From Microvirga rosea (lineage in GTDB: Bacteria; Pseudomonadota; Alphaproteobacteria; Rhizobiales; Beijerinckiaceae): a DNA stretch of 42,718 nucleotides. Within the stretch, counting starts at the first letter, position 1. Each line of letters opens with the position of its first letter. A program made the position numbers and the translations under genes. Shown here one piece after another: positions 31,645 to 40,160 of the stretch. A model generated the notes under the pieces. The model ran no database searches and had not been told where the DNA came from. It saw nothing but the letters and a program-made list of their open reading frames with translations. The stretch lies in the NCBI RefSeq assembly GCF_020595095.1, contig NZ_JAJDOP010000021.1, forward strand, positions 1 through 42,718, written 5' to 3'.

Positions 31645-32571
31645 TCAGGCCAGGGCCGGCAGGACGGTTTCGATCTCGCTCCGACGCTGCTCGAGGAACG
31701 GCGGGAGTTTCAAATCCTGTCCAAGCCGTTCCCGAGGCTCGTCGGCCGTGAAACCCGGTTCGTCGGTCGCGATCTCGAACAGAATGCCGCCCGGCTCCCG
31801 GAAATAGACCGACCGGAAGTAGTTGCGGTCACGCTGCTCCGTGGTCCTGATGCCATGGTGTTCCGCAAGGCGCCGGACCATGGCGTCCTGAGCCGCGTCG
31901 TCGGCGGCACGGAACGCCACATGGTGGACGGATCCGCCTCCCTGGCGCCCGGGGAGGAAGCCCTTGGCGCTCCGGATATCGACCGTTCCGCCAATCGCCG
32001 CGTCACCGCTGTAGCGGATCAGCGACCCGTCCCGGCTGGTCTCGCGAAACCCAAAGACATCGGTGAGAATCGCGCCGGTCCGTTCGGCATCCTCGACAAG
32101 CAGCGTGACGCCATTCAACCCGCGGATGGCCGCGTCAGTCGGAACATCGCTTGCCCAGGGCGCGGCTCCCTCCGCATCGGCGATTCCGACAAGAGCGAGG
32201 TTCATGCCGTCCGGATCCTTGAAAGCAAGGACGCTCTGGCCGAACCGCTTCTCCGGGGCTTGATGAGCGACGCCTTTCTCCAGCAGACGGTGTGCCCAGA
32301 ACCCGATGGACGCTTCCGGCACGCAAAAGCTCGTTTCCTGGGTCGACCCGACACCGGCGCGACCGGGAGCGACATGCTCCCAGGGGAAGAACGTCAGGAT
32401 CGATCCCGGCTCACCGGATTCATCGCCGTAATAGAAATGATAGGTCCCGGGATCGTCGAAGTTGACGGTCTTCTTCACGAGCCTCAGTCCGAGAACCCGC
32501 GTATAGAAATCCATGTTCCGACGGGCCGGGCCCGCAATGGCGGTGACGTGGTGAATGCCGTGATGTGCCAT
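31645..32571 (-). CDS. mhqO: MhqO-like ring-cleaving dioxygenase (VOC/glyoxalase family)
   Basis: This 308-residue protein has two VOC domains. MAHHGIHHVTAIAG opens the first, with H8 a likely metal ligand. The second has GGSVHHVAFRAADD and the metal-binding glutamate in GILFEIATDEPG. Family members open catechol or hydroquinone rings, and B. subtilis MhqO/MhqE act against methylhydroquinone. GGAGG lies 5 bases before ATG 32571. An upstream in-frame start at 32619 is rejected. It is followed by the esterase gene in the same direction. Confidence 0.87.
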   Translation of the reverse strand: MAHHGIHHVTAIAGPARRNMDFYTRVLGLRLVKKTVNFDDPGTYHFYYGDESGEPGSILTFFPWEHVAPGRAGVGSTQETSFCVPEASIGFWAHRLLEKGVAHQAPEKRFGQSVLAFKDPDGMNLALVGIADAEGAAPWASDVPTDAAIRGLNGVTLLVEDAERTGAILTDVFGFRETSRDGSLIRYSGDAAIGGTVDIRSAKGFLPGRQGGGSVHHVAFRAADDAAQDAMVRRLAEHHGIRTTEQRDRNYFRSVYFREPGGILFEIATDEPGFTADEPRERLGQDLKLPPFLEQRRSEIETVLPALA

Positions 32572-32879
32572 GATCGCCTCCAAGCGACGAGCGGGGCGAA
32601 ATCCCGCGTTGATCGTCACTTAGGAAAGCACGGATCGTTTCCCTATGGCGGAAAGGGTCTCCTTGCGCCGATGCAAGGTAGTTTGGATTCATGTTGGCAA
32701 TTGTCGGCACATTTGCCGTGAGGCGCCGGCAATATTCTGGCAACCAAAAAGCCTCAGCATCGCTTAACCTCAACGGAAGGTCGGAATCTTCTGTTAACGT
32801 TTTAGCCCCTCCCGCCGTGTGACTGTCCGGCCAGACAGGAAAATGACCGGCTTCGCAAATGTCGGGAGGAGTGACCCAG
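32572..32879. promoter_or_regulatory. 308-base divergent spacer with GGCAA repeats
   Basis: No gene is seen. GGCAATTGTCGGCA (32696-32709) and GGCAATATTCTGGCA (32728-32742) are imperfect direct repeats 32 bp apart, about three helical turns. An inverted TTGCC (32713-32717) lies between them. A separate hairpin CCTTGC/GCAAGG is at 32661-32666 and 32673-32678. These are operator candidates for mhqO or for the unknown gene. No convincing -35/-10 pair was found. Confidence 0.4.
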
Positions 32880-33293
32880 ATGATGAGCCTTGATCTTCGG
32901 CAGTTCATCGAGAGCGCAATCGACAGGCAGTTCATCTCTGCGGATGACGTGCAGGCTCTCAAAGGTCACATCGCCAAGGACGGCCTCGGGTCGAAGACTG
33001 AGGTCGAAGCGCTCCTGGCGCTGGATCGCACGGTTCCGGCGGACGCAAGCTGGCTTCCGGCCGTAACCTCTCTGGTCGCCGATTTCGTGGTTCATGGGCG
33101 CCAGCCCGCAGGAAGCGTCGAGCACGAGGATGCCTTGTGGCTCGCAACCGTCCTGGAAGTCGGCGGTCCCACCCGCACGGCCATGGCCATCGCCTATGCG
33201 GTTCTCGATCAGGCGGCGCATGTGGGAGCGGCCCTGCTCGATTTCATCATGCGCGGCCGCCAGCAGGAGCGGGAACAAAGTATCGCGGCCTAG
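32880..33293 (+). CDS. Uncharacterised 137-residue soluble protein
   Basis: I do not recognise the family with confidence. The protein is helical and acidic in its first half (DLRQFIESAIDRQFISADDV), followed by a WLPAVTSLVADFVVHG segment and a C-terminal helix ending in charged residues. There is no signal or membrane segment. The start is ATG 32880, 8 bases after a strong GGGAGGAG (32864-32871); ATG 32859 lies upstream of that site and is rejected. It is the gene just before pccA, with a 113-base gap. Confidence 0.75.
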   Translation: MMSLDLRQFIESAIDRQFISADDVQALKGHIAKDGLGSKTEVEALLALDRTVPADASWLPAVTSLVADFVVHGRQPAGSVEHEDALWLATVLEVGGPTRTAMAIAYAVLDQAAHVGAALLDFIMRGRQQEREQSIAA

Positions 33294-33406
33294 ATCCCCG
33301 CATTGGCATCGGCAGACGAAATGCTGAACCCGGCCCGCTTCCCGAAACCGCCGATGTGCAGTAACGGGAGTGGGACAAGAATTTGGGTGGAAGCGTTCGA
33401 GGGCTC

Positions 33407-35407
33407 ATGTTCGACAAGATCCTGATCGCCAATCGCGGCGAAATCGCCTGCCGTGTCATCAAGACGGCCCGCCGCCTGGGCATCAAGACGGTTGCCGTCT
33501 ATTCCGACGCGGACCGGGATGCGCTGCATGTGGAGATGGCCGACGAGGCGGTGCATCTCGGCCCTGCGCCGGCCGCCCAGTCCTACCTGGACATCGACAA
33601 GATCGTCGCCGCCTGCCGTCAGACCGGCGCACAGGCGGTCCATCCGGGCTATGGCTTCCTCTCGGAACGGGAAGCCTTTCCGAAGGCCCTCGCCGAGGCT
33701 GGAATCGTCTTCATCGGCCCCAATCCCGCGGCCATCGCCGCCATGGGCGACAAGATCGAATCGAAGAAGGCTGCGGCGGCCGCGAAGGTTTCGACCGTGC
33801 CCGGCTTCCTGGGAATTATCGAAAATCCCGAGCAGGCGGTCACGATCGCGGACGAGATCGGCTACCCGGTCATGATCAAGGCGTCGGCAGGTGGCGGTGG
33901 CAAGGGCATGCGCATCGCTTATTCGGCCGGCGAAGTGGCTGAAGGCTTTGCGCGGGCGAAGTCGGAAGCGGCAAGTTCTTTCGGTGACGATCGGGTCTTC
34001 ATCGAGAAATTCATCACCGATCCGCGGCACATCGAAATCCAGGTGCTCGGCGACAAGCACGGCAACGTGATTTACCTCGGCGAGCGTGAGTGTTCGATCC
34101 AGCGGCGCAACCAGAAAGTCATCGAGGAAGCACCGTCGCCTCTGCTCGACGAGGCGACGCGGCGGCTCATGGGCGAGCAGGCCGTGGCTCTGGCGAAGGC
34201 GGTCGGCTACGACAGCGCCGGCACCGTGGAGTTCGTCGCCGGTCAGGACAAGTCGTTCTATTTCCTTGAGATGAACACCCGCCTGCAGGTGGAACACCCG
34301 GTGACGGAAATGATCACCGGGATCGATCTGGTCGAGGAAATGATCCGAGTCGCGGCGGGCGAGAAGCTGCGTCTTTCCCAAGGGGACGTGAAGCTCCGGG
34401 GATGGGCGGTGGAGAGCCGCATCTATGCGGAGGATCCCGTTCGCAACTTCCTGCCGTCGACGGGCCGTCTGGTCACTTATCGACCGCCGCAAGAAGGCCA
34501 GGAGGGCGAAGTCAGCGTCCGCAACGATACGGGCGTTTACGAGGGGGGCGAGATTTCGATCTATTACGATCCGATGATCGCCAAGCTGGTCACCCATGCG
34601 CCGAGCCGCGAGCAGGCGATCGCGGCTCAGGCCAAGGCCCTTGACGCCTTCGCGATCGACGGTATCCGCCACAACATTCCGTTCCTGTCGGCCCTGATGC
34701 ACCATCCGCGCTGGCAGGAAGGACAGCTGTCGACGGGTTTCATCGCCGAGGAATTTCCGCAAGGGTTCAAGCCCGCGCAGCCGGTGGGCGAAATCGCCCG
34801 TCGCATCGTGGCGGTCGGCGCGGCCATCGACCATCTGTCCAACGAACGCAAGCGCCAGATCTCGGGCCAGATGCGCCCGCATGGTACTGTGCGGTTCGAC
34901 CGGGAGCGGGCCGTTATGGTCGGACCCGATCGGTATGATGTGGTGATCGAGGATATCGAAGACGGAATCGCCGTCGTCATGGACGGCGAAGCCTGGCCCA
35001 TCGCCTCGGGCTGGAGGCCTGGTGAGCCGGTGTGGACGGGCTCGGTGGGCGGCGAGACCGTTGCGGTGCAAGTGCGGCCGATCCTCAACGGCGTCTTTCT
35101 CTCCCATGCGGGCGCATCGGCGGAAGTGCGCGTCTACACCCGCCGGGAAGCCGAGCTGGTGGCCCTGATGCCCGAGAAGGTCGAGGCCGATACGGGCAAG
35201 AAGCTGCTGTGCCCGATGCCGGGGCTCGTGAAGGTCGTCTCCGTGAAGGAGGGGCAGGAGGTCAAGGCGGGCGAACCGCTCTGCATCGTCGAGGCGATGA
35301 AGATGGAAAACGTGCTCCGCGCCGAGCGCGACGCCACCGTGACCAAGATCCACGCGAAAGAGGGAGACAGCCTCTCCGTCGACGCCGTGATCATGGAATT
35401 CGCTTAA
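33407..35407 (+). CDS. pccA: Propionyl-CoA carboxylase alpha subunit (biotin carboxylase + BCCP)
   Basis: This 666-residue protein has the biotin carboxylase N-terminus FDKILIANRGEIACRV, the ATP-grasp glycine loop KASAGGGGKGMRIA, and MNTRLQVEHPVTEM. A linker domain typical of PccA follows, then the C-terminal biotinyl domain with the attachment lysine K632 in EAMKMENVL. It carboxylates biotin with ATP and bicarbonate for PccB. ATG 33407 follows GAGGG. The downstream linker and single BCCP distinguish it from AccC. Confidence 0.95.
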   Translation: MFDKILIANRGEIACRVIKTARRLGIKTVAVYSDADRDALHVEMADEAVHLGPAPAAQSYLDIDKIVAACRQTGAQAVHPGYGFLSEREAFPKALAEAGIVFIGPNPAAIAAMGDKIESKKAAAAAKVSTVPGFLGIIENPEQAVTIADEIGYPVMIKASAGGGGKGMRIAYSAGEVAEGFARAKSEAASSFGDDRVFIEKFITDPRHIEIQVLGDKHGNVIYLGERECSIQRRNQKVIEEAPSPLLDEATRRLMGEQAVALAKAVGYDSAGTVEFVAGQDKSFYFLEMNTRLQVEHPVTEMITGIDLVEEMIRVAAGEKLRLSQGDVKLRGWAVESRIYAEDPVRNFLPSTGRLVTYRPPQEGQEGEVSVRNDTGVYEGGEISIYYDPMIAKLVTHAPSREQAIAAQAKALDAFAIDGIRHNIPFLSALMHHPRWQEGQLSTGFIAEEFPQGFKPAQPVGEIARRIVAVGAAIDHLSNERKRQISGQMRPHGTVRFDRERAVMVGPDRYDVVIEDIEDGIAVVMDGEAWPIASGWRPGEPVWTGSVGGETVAVQVRPILNGVFLSHAGASAEVRVYTRREAELVALMPEKVEADTGKKLLCPMPGLVKVVSVKEGQEVKAGEPLCIVEAMKMENVLRAERDATVTKIHAKEGDSLSVDAVIMEFA

Positions 35408-35425
35408 GTCCGAGACACTCCGCTC

Positions 35426-35938
35426 ATGCCGCTCTATTTCGCCTACGGATCCAATATGGATCGCGCCGCGATGGCCCGGCGCTGCCCGGCCTCGACGGTG
35501 ATCGGGCCGGGACGGCTGATGCGCCATCGGTTTTTCATCTCCGGCGACGGCTATGCCTCGATCGCGCGCGATCCTCGCGGAGCCGTCTGGGGGCTCTTGT
35601 GGGATTTGGCCCTCGCGGATGTACCGGCGCTCGACAGGTACGAGAGCGTGTCGAGCGGTCTCTACAACAAGGTCGTTCAGCCGATTCTCACGCCCGAGGG
35701 ACCGCGCCGCGCAATCGTGTATGTCGGACGCAGCCATAAGCCAGGAATCCCGAAGCCCGGTTACATGGAGGGTGTCGTCGAAGCGGCCGAGGAGGCAGGG
35801 CTCGCCCGCGAATACATCCACAGCCTCTTTCACTGGCTTCCTCATGCGCCTCAAGCGCCGCAACCTGTGGACATACCGCGTGTTCGCCCGCGCTGGAGCG
35901 CTCCGTCCGGATTGCCGGGCAGGATCCGCGGAGCCTGA
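35426..35938 (+). CDS. Gamma-glutamylcyclotransferase-like protein
   Basis: This 170-residue protein has the GGCT-fold nucleotide-like loop YFAYGSNM (4-11). A candidate acid-base glutamate is E73 in LDRYESV. Such enzymes release 5-oxoproline from gamma-glutamyl peptides, linking to glutathione turnover, but many AIG2/GGCT-like proteins have other roles. The tail is rich in Pro and Arg. It begins 18 bases after pccA. The ribosome binding site is weak. Confidence 0.82.
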   Translation: MPLYFAYGSNMDRAAMARRCPASTVIGPGRLMRHRFFISGDGYASIARDPRGAVWGLLWDLALADVPALDRYESVSSGLYNKVVQPILTPEGPRRAIVYVGRSHKPGIPKPGYMEGVVEAAEEAGLAREYIHSLFHWLPHAPQAPQPVDIPRVRPRWSAPSGLPGRIRGA

Positions 35939-36063
35939 TCCGCACCCACGCGAACCTTTGCCTTATGGGCGCGTTGAGTTGCCGGTACGCGTAGAACGCG
36001 AGGGATGAACAGGATTATGCTGGCCGCCATATCGATGTGCGGCCCGTCCATCATTGAGGAACC

Positions 36064-36363
36064 ATGGCTTCGAACCGCATTCTGCACGTCGTCATTCATG
36101 GCCGGGTTCAGGGCGTCGGGTTTCGCGCCTGGACCCATCACCAAGCGGAACTTCACGGGCTGAAGGGCTGGGTCCGCAACCGCAGGGACGGCACGGTCGA
36201 GGCGGTCTTCTCCGGCTCCGATCAGGAGATCGAAGCCATGCTGAAAGCCTGTCGCCAAGGACCTCGCGGCGCGGTCGTCGAGCGGATCGAGCCGGTGGAG
36301 GCCGACCCCGATGCGGCGGACATCAACGGCGATTCCCCCTTCGAGGTTCGTGCGACCCATTAG
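36064..36363 (+). CDS. acyP: Acylphosphatase
   Basis: This 99-residue protein has the signature HGRVQGVGFRAW with the phosphate-binding R21, and the catalytic N39 in GWVRNRRDGTVEA. It hydrolyses acyl phosphates such as acetyl or carbamoyl phosphate. GAGG lies 7 bases upstream of ATG 36064. The 125-base spacer before it holds nothing recognised. Confidence 0.95.
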   Translation: MASNRILHVVIHGRVQGVGFRAWTHHQAELHGLKGWVRNRRDGTVEAVFSGSDQEIEAMLKACRQGPRGAVVERIEPVEADPDAADINGDSPFEVRATH

Positions 36364-36410
36364 CTGCCGTCAATTCGGCCCTGCTTTCACGCTGAATCCC
36401 GGTGAGTTCC

Positions 36411-37037
36411 ATGCTGAAACTCTTCTATTCCCCCGGCGCAGTCTCGCTTGCGGCCCATATTGCTCTCGAAGAGGCGCGGGCGGCCTATGAACTGATCCGC
36501 ATCGATTTCAAGTCTCAACAGCAGAAGAGCGCCGACTATCTCGCCATCAATCCCCAAGGCCGCGTGCCGACTCTCGTGACGGAGGATGGAGCGCTGACGG
36601 AGACGCCGGCCATCCTGCTCTATATCGCCCGGAGATTTGCCGATGCGCATCTCGCGCCCGCCGATCCCTGGCGATTTGCCCGGATGGTGTCGGTCATCAG
36701 CTACGTGGCATCGACCGTTCACGTGGACAACGCGCATCTCAACCGCGGCTATCGATGGGCGGACAGCTCCGCCGCCATCGCGGAGATGCGCCGCAAGGCG
36801 CCGGACGTCATGGCATCCGATTTGCGCCTCCTGGAAGACCAGATGGGGCAGGGGCCCTGGATCCTCGGCGACCAATACACGGTTGCCGATGCACATCTGT
36901 TCGTCATGACGTGGTGGGCCGAACCGGACGGGGTGCCGCTGTCCCGGTTTCCGAACCTGCGCGCTCATCTGGACCGGATGCAGGAACGGGAGGCCGTGCA
37001 AAGGACTTTCATGCAGGAAGGATTGTCCTTCCGGTAG
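36411..37037 (+). CDS. Glutathione S-transferase family protein lacking the beta-class cysteine
   Basis: This 208-residue GST has the N-terminal SPGAVSLAAHIALEEA, NPQGRVPTLVTEDG with the cis-proline, and ETPAILLYIARR. Where the other GST in this window has Cys (SPGACS), this one has Val, so a beta-class cysteine mechanism is not possible; Ser or Tyr nearby might serve instead. The C-terminal domain is complete. ATG 36411 is chosen over GTG 36402. Confidence 0.9.
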   Translation: MLKLFYSPGAVSLAAHIALEEARAAYELIRIDFKSQQQKSADYLAINPQGRVPTLVTEDGALTETPAILLYIARRFADAHLAPADPWRFARMVSVISYVASTVHVDNAHLNRGYRWADSSAAIAEMRRKAPDVMASDLRLLEDQMGQGPWILGDQYTVADAHLFVMTWWAEPDGVPLSRFPNLRAHLDRMQEREAVQRTFMQEGLSFR

Positions 37038-37043
37038 TTTTCT

Positions 37044-37451
37044 TCAATCGTTCGGCAACGTCGTCTCGACGGGGCCGCCCGCCTGCTTCCAGGCGGTAAA
37101 GCCGCCCTCGATATGGGCGACGGGGCGCAGGCCCATATCCTGCGCGGTTGCGGTCGACAAAGCGGAACGCCATCCTGCGGCGCAGAAGAAAATGAACGTC
37201 TTGTCCTGCGCGAAGGCGGGCTTGTGATAAGGGCTTTCCGGGTCGATCCAGAATTCGAGCATCCCGCGCGGGCAGTGGAGAGCGCCGGGAACCCGGCCCT
37301 CCCGGTTAAGTTCCCTTGGGTCACGCAGGTCGACGAAAACCGTGTCGTCACGGCCGAACCGGGCGATGGCTTCCTCGGCGGTCAGGGTCTCGATCTTGGC
37401 ATTTGCTTCCTCGAGCAACGCCTTGTAGCCGCGGGTGATCGTCTGGGTCAT
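37044..37451 (-). CDS. Single-domain rhodanese-like sulfurtransferase
   Basis: This 135-residue protein has VFVDLRDPRELNREG (about 38-52) and the active loop FFCAAGWRSAL with C90 as the likely persulfide-carrying cysteine. It may transfer sulfane sulfur to cyanide, thiols or glutathione. It converges on the GST gene with a 6-base gap and is divergent from the DUF599 gene. Upstream starts are rejected because ATG 37451 matches the family. Confidence 0.92.
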   Translation of the reverse strand: MTQTITRGYKALLEEANAKIETLTAEEAIARFGRDDTVFVDLRDPRELNREGRVPGALHCPRGMLEFWIDPESPYHKPAFAQDKTFIFFCAAGWRSALSTATAQDMGLRPVAHIEGGFTAWKQAGGPVETTLPND

Positions 37452-37513
37452 AGGCCGCCCTCCGTTTGAAGCTTTGTCAAAACTGGGCATGATGGCCGAA
37501 GAGTCAACCGGAG

Positions 37514-38227
37514 ATGGATGTGCTGGGCTTTACCGTTCTGGATTTCGTGGCGCTGGCGTTCTTTCTGCTTGCGTGGTTTGGCTACTATGCGGCGGTCGAG
37601 CTGACGAAAGCCGGTGGGAAAAGCCTGAACACGATCATGCACCCCTACCGGTACCGGTGGATGGAACAGACCGTCGTGCGGGAAAACCGCATCGTCGATA
37701 CCACCATCCTCGGGGCTCTCATGAACGGGACGGCGTTCTTCGCCTCGACATCGCTGATCGCCGTGGGCGGCGTGCTGGCGCTGCTGCGTTCCGCCGATGC
37801 GGTTCTGCCGATCTTCGCCACGCTTCCCTTCAGCAGCGCCACCACGCCGCTGACCTGGGAAATCAAGGTGATCGGTCTGGCCGTGGTCTTCGTCTACGCG
37901 TTCTTCAAGTTTGCATGGGCCTATCGGCTGTTCAACTACATGGCGATCATCGTCGGCTCGATTCCGGTTCTGCGGGACGACAATCGGAAACAGGCGGAGT
38001 TCGTGGCACGGCAGGCGGCATCCATGAATGTGGTTGCGGGCAAGCACTTCAACCGCGGTCAGCGCGCATTCTTTTTTTCTCTCGCCTATCTGGGCTGGTT
38101 CGTGCACGCCTATCTTTTCATGGCGGCAACTGCCTGCGTGCTCTATGTCATGTGGCGGCGCCAGTTCGCCTCAGAGGCGAGGCTCGCGGCCCTGGGCATG
38201 GATTATGACGAAGACAGCGACGGCTGA
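37514..38227 (+). CDS. DUF599-family membrane protein
   Basis: This 237-residue protein has about four transmembrane spans (near 8-25, 68-88, 118-140 and 190-210). Its DUF599-type core includes NTIMHPYRYRWMEQTV and ILGALMNGTAFFAS. The function is unknown. GGAG directly abuts ATG 37514, so a GTG six bases later (37520) is an alternative start. It overlaps the next gene by 23 bases. Confidence 0.85.
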   Translation: MDVLGFTVLDFVALAFFLLAWFGYYAAVELTKAGGKSLNTIMHPYRYRWMEQTVVRENRIVDTTILGALMNGTAFFASTSLIAVGGVLALLRSADAVLPIFATLPFSSATTPLTWEIKVIGLAVVFVYAFFKFAWAYRLFNYMAIIVGSIPVLRDDNRKQAEFVARQAASMNVVAGKHFNRGQRAFFFSLAYLGWFVHAYLFMAATACVLYVMWRRQFASEARLAALGMDYDEDSDG

Positions 38228-38477
38228 AGAACTCGAAACAACGATGCTGGAGCTGGTTGCCGCGCGCGGTGCGGGAAAGACCATCAGTCCGACGGACGTG
38301 GCGCGGGCAATCGGCGGGGACCGGCCGGAAGGGTGGGGGCCCCTGATGCAGCCCATCCGCCAAACGGCGGTGCGGCTGATGAAGCAGGGCCGGGTCGTGA
38401 TTCTGCGCAAAGGCCGTCCGGTGGATCCGGACGATTTCAAGGGTGTCTACCGGCTCACGGTTCCCGAGAGCGCCTGA
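38205..38477 (+). CDS. DUF3253 small helix-turn-helix-like protein
   Basis: This 90-residue protein matches the DUF3253 type, with GKTISPTDVARAIGGDRPEG and MQPIRQTAVRLMKQGRVV. The fold looks like a winged helix, but DNA binding has not been shown for it here. It starts within the last 23 bases of the DUF599 gene, implying coupled translation. A longer in-frame start far upstream would be inside that gene and is rejected. Confidence 0.85.
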   Translation: MTKTATAEELETTMLELVAARGAGKTISPTDVARAIGGDRPEGWGPLMQPIRQTAVRLMKQGRVVILRKGRPVDPDDFKGVYRLTVPESA

Positions 38478-38480
38478 CGC

Positions 38481-39278
38481 TCAGGGGGCTGGAAGGAGCG
38501 TGGTCGTTCTGCCGGCGGCATAATAGCCGATCAGCCCCGCCCATTCCTTTGCCGCCACATCGAGGCGCCGCAATCCGTCCGATACGAACGCGAAGGGGCG
38601 AAGAGAATCCTCTGAAGCGCCCGTGCGATAATCGACCGGGTAAGGAATGACCTCCAATCCCACCTTTCGAAAGGCCCCCATGGAGCGGGGCATATGCCAG
38701 GCGGATGTGACGAGAAGCCAGCGGCCGGCTTTTTCAGGGTCGATCAGCTCGCGCGAAAAGATCGCGTTCTCCGCCGTGGTGCGCGAACGATCCTCGACAA
38801 TGATGCGGCCGGGATCGATGCCGACGCCCTTGAAGTACGCGGCGATGATCGGCGCTTCGGCTACTCCATCCCCGAAGACCGTTCCGCCGCCGCCGGAGAT
38901 CAGGATTTTCGCCTGGGGGTAACGATAGGCCAGCGTGAGAGTGTCGAGCACCCGCTCGGACGACTCGTTGGCCACGATGCTGCCTCTCGACACGGAATCG
39001 GCGGCATCGACGGCGCCGCCGAGGAGGATGATCCCGTCGATCGGTTTCCCATCGTCGCGGAACATGGGAAAGCGCTCTTCGAGGGGCCGCAGAAGCGCGC
39101 TGGAGATCGGCAGCAATCCGAGGGCCACCGTGGATATTGCGGCGACGAGGGCCAGCCCCGTTCCAAGCCGCCGCCAACGTCTGCTCAGGCTCACGACGAG
39201 CCCAAGCAGAACGAGGCTGATCAGGAGGTTCGACGGCGTCGCGAAGAACCAGGCGATCTTTGAAGCGTAATAGAACAA
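38481..39278 (-). CDS. YdcF/ElyC-like (DUF218) envelope protein
   Basis: This 265-residue protein has two N-terminal transmembrane segments (about 15-32 and 40-60). The DUF218 domain contains GIILLGGAVD, ISGGGGTVFGDG, EDRSRTTAENAIFS and LLVTSAWHMPRSM. ElyC-type relatives affect envelope polysaccharide assembly; this one's role is unknown. The start is TTG 39278, since no ATG or GTG lies between it and the preceding gene 20 bases upstream. It converges on the DUF3253 gene. Confidence 0.88.
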   Translation of the reverse strand: MFYYASKIAWFFATPSNLLISLVLLGLVVSLSRRWRRLGTGLALVAAISTVALGLLPISSALLRPLEERFPMFRDDGKPIDGIILLGGAVDAADSVSRGSIVANESSERVLDTLTLAYRYPQAKILISGGGGTVFGDGVAEAPIIAAYFKGVGIDPGRIIVEDRSRTTAENAIFSRELIDPEKAGRWLLVTSAWHMPRSMGAFRKVGLEVIPYPVDYRTGASEDSLRPFAFVSDGLRRLDVAAKEWAGLIGYYAAGRTTTLLPAP

Positions 39279-39298
39279 GTCTTGTCCGCCCGCTGCGT

Positions 39299-40003
39299 CT
39301 ACGAGCCGCCCATTTCCGCCTCGTAGCGGGCTCGGTTCTCAGCATTCGGCGGATAAAGGCCGGGGAGCGGCACGCCTTTCTCGACCTCGCGCATGATCCA
39401 GAGCTCGAGGCGCTCCTGCTCGACCGCGGCCTTCGCGACGTCCTCGACGAGGGCCGCCGGAATCACCACGACCCCATCGCCGTCGGCAACAATGACATCA
39501 TCGGGAAACACCGCGACGCCGCCGCAGCCGATCGGCTCCTGCCAACCTACGAAGGTAAGACCGGCCACGGACGGTGGAGCGGCCGCGCCGGAGCACCACA
39601 CCGGCAATTCCGTTCCCTCGACGCCGGCCGCATCGCGCACCACGCCGTCCGTCACGAGAGCGGTCACGCCGCGCTTCTTCATGCGGGCGGTCAGGATGTC
39701 GCCGAAGATGCCCGCATCCGTCACGCCCATGGAATCGACCACCGCGATGCAACCCTCGGGCATGTCCTCGATGGCCGCCCGCGTGGAACGCGGTGATGAC
39801 CAGGATTCAGGCGTCGCCAGATCCTCGCGGGCCGGCACGAAGCGGAGCGTGAAAGCCCGGCCGACCAGGCGCTCTGCCGCGTTGAACATGGGCACGGGCC
39901 CCTGCATCCAGCAGCGCCGGATGCCCTTTTTCAGAAGAACCGTCGTGAGCGTGGCGGTGGACGTCGCGCGAAGGGCGTCGACGATGGCTTTATCCAGGGT
40001 CAT
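39299..40003 (-). CDS. RraA-fold protein (4-hydroxy-4-methyl-2-oxoglutarate aldolase-like)
   Basis: This 234-residue protein has the RraA-type segments AVVDSMGVTDAGIFGDIL, GVTALVTDGVVRDA and VIVADGDGVVVIP. The latter motifs match the metal and pyruvate-binding region of HMG/CHA aldolases. Enzymatic and RNase E-inhibitor relatives share this fold, and the role here is open. ATG 40003 follows GAGAGG by 7 bases; ATG 40018 is a less supported alternative. It likely forms an operon with the DUF218 gene. Confidence 0.87.
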   Translation of the reverse strand: MTLDKAIVDALRATSTATLTTVLLKKGIRRCWMQGPVPMFNAAERLVGRAFTLRFVPAREDLATPESWSSPRSTRAAIEDMPEGCIAVVDSMGVTDAGIFGDILTARMKKRGVTALVTDGVVRDAAGVEGTELPVWCSGAAAPPSVAGLTFVGWQEPIGCGGVAVFPDDVIVADGDGVVVIPAALVEDVAKAAVEQERLELWIMREVEKGVPLPGLYPPNAENRARYEAEMGGS

Positions 40004-40160
40004 GGCGGTGCCTCTCATGATCGTTATTCCGAACTCATAGCGCCCGCTGGGGGGATCGGCTACCCAGGAAAAGCTGGCCTGTCACATTGCCGATACGTCA
40101 ATCCGCTCCAAAACAGATGACGCCCGTGTTTCGGGCGGTCCTGACGCTGGAGAATGATCG

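Noticed and set aside
32859..32879. Earlier ATG for the 137-residue protein
   Set aside because: The strong GGGAGGAG site lies after this ATG and fits the ATG at 32880.
33290..35863. An 857-codon minus-strand frame over pccA
   Set aside because: It is fully antisense to a well-supported gene and its translation is His/Arg/Asp-rich without motifs, which is typical of a shadow frame.
15274..37037. The two GST genes as a recent duplication
   Set aside because: They share only the family motif at the N-terminus; the rest differs widely, so they are old paralogues or separate subfamilies.
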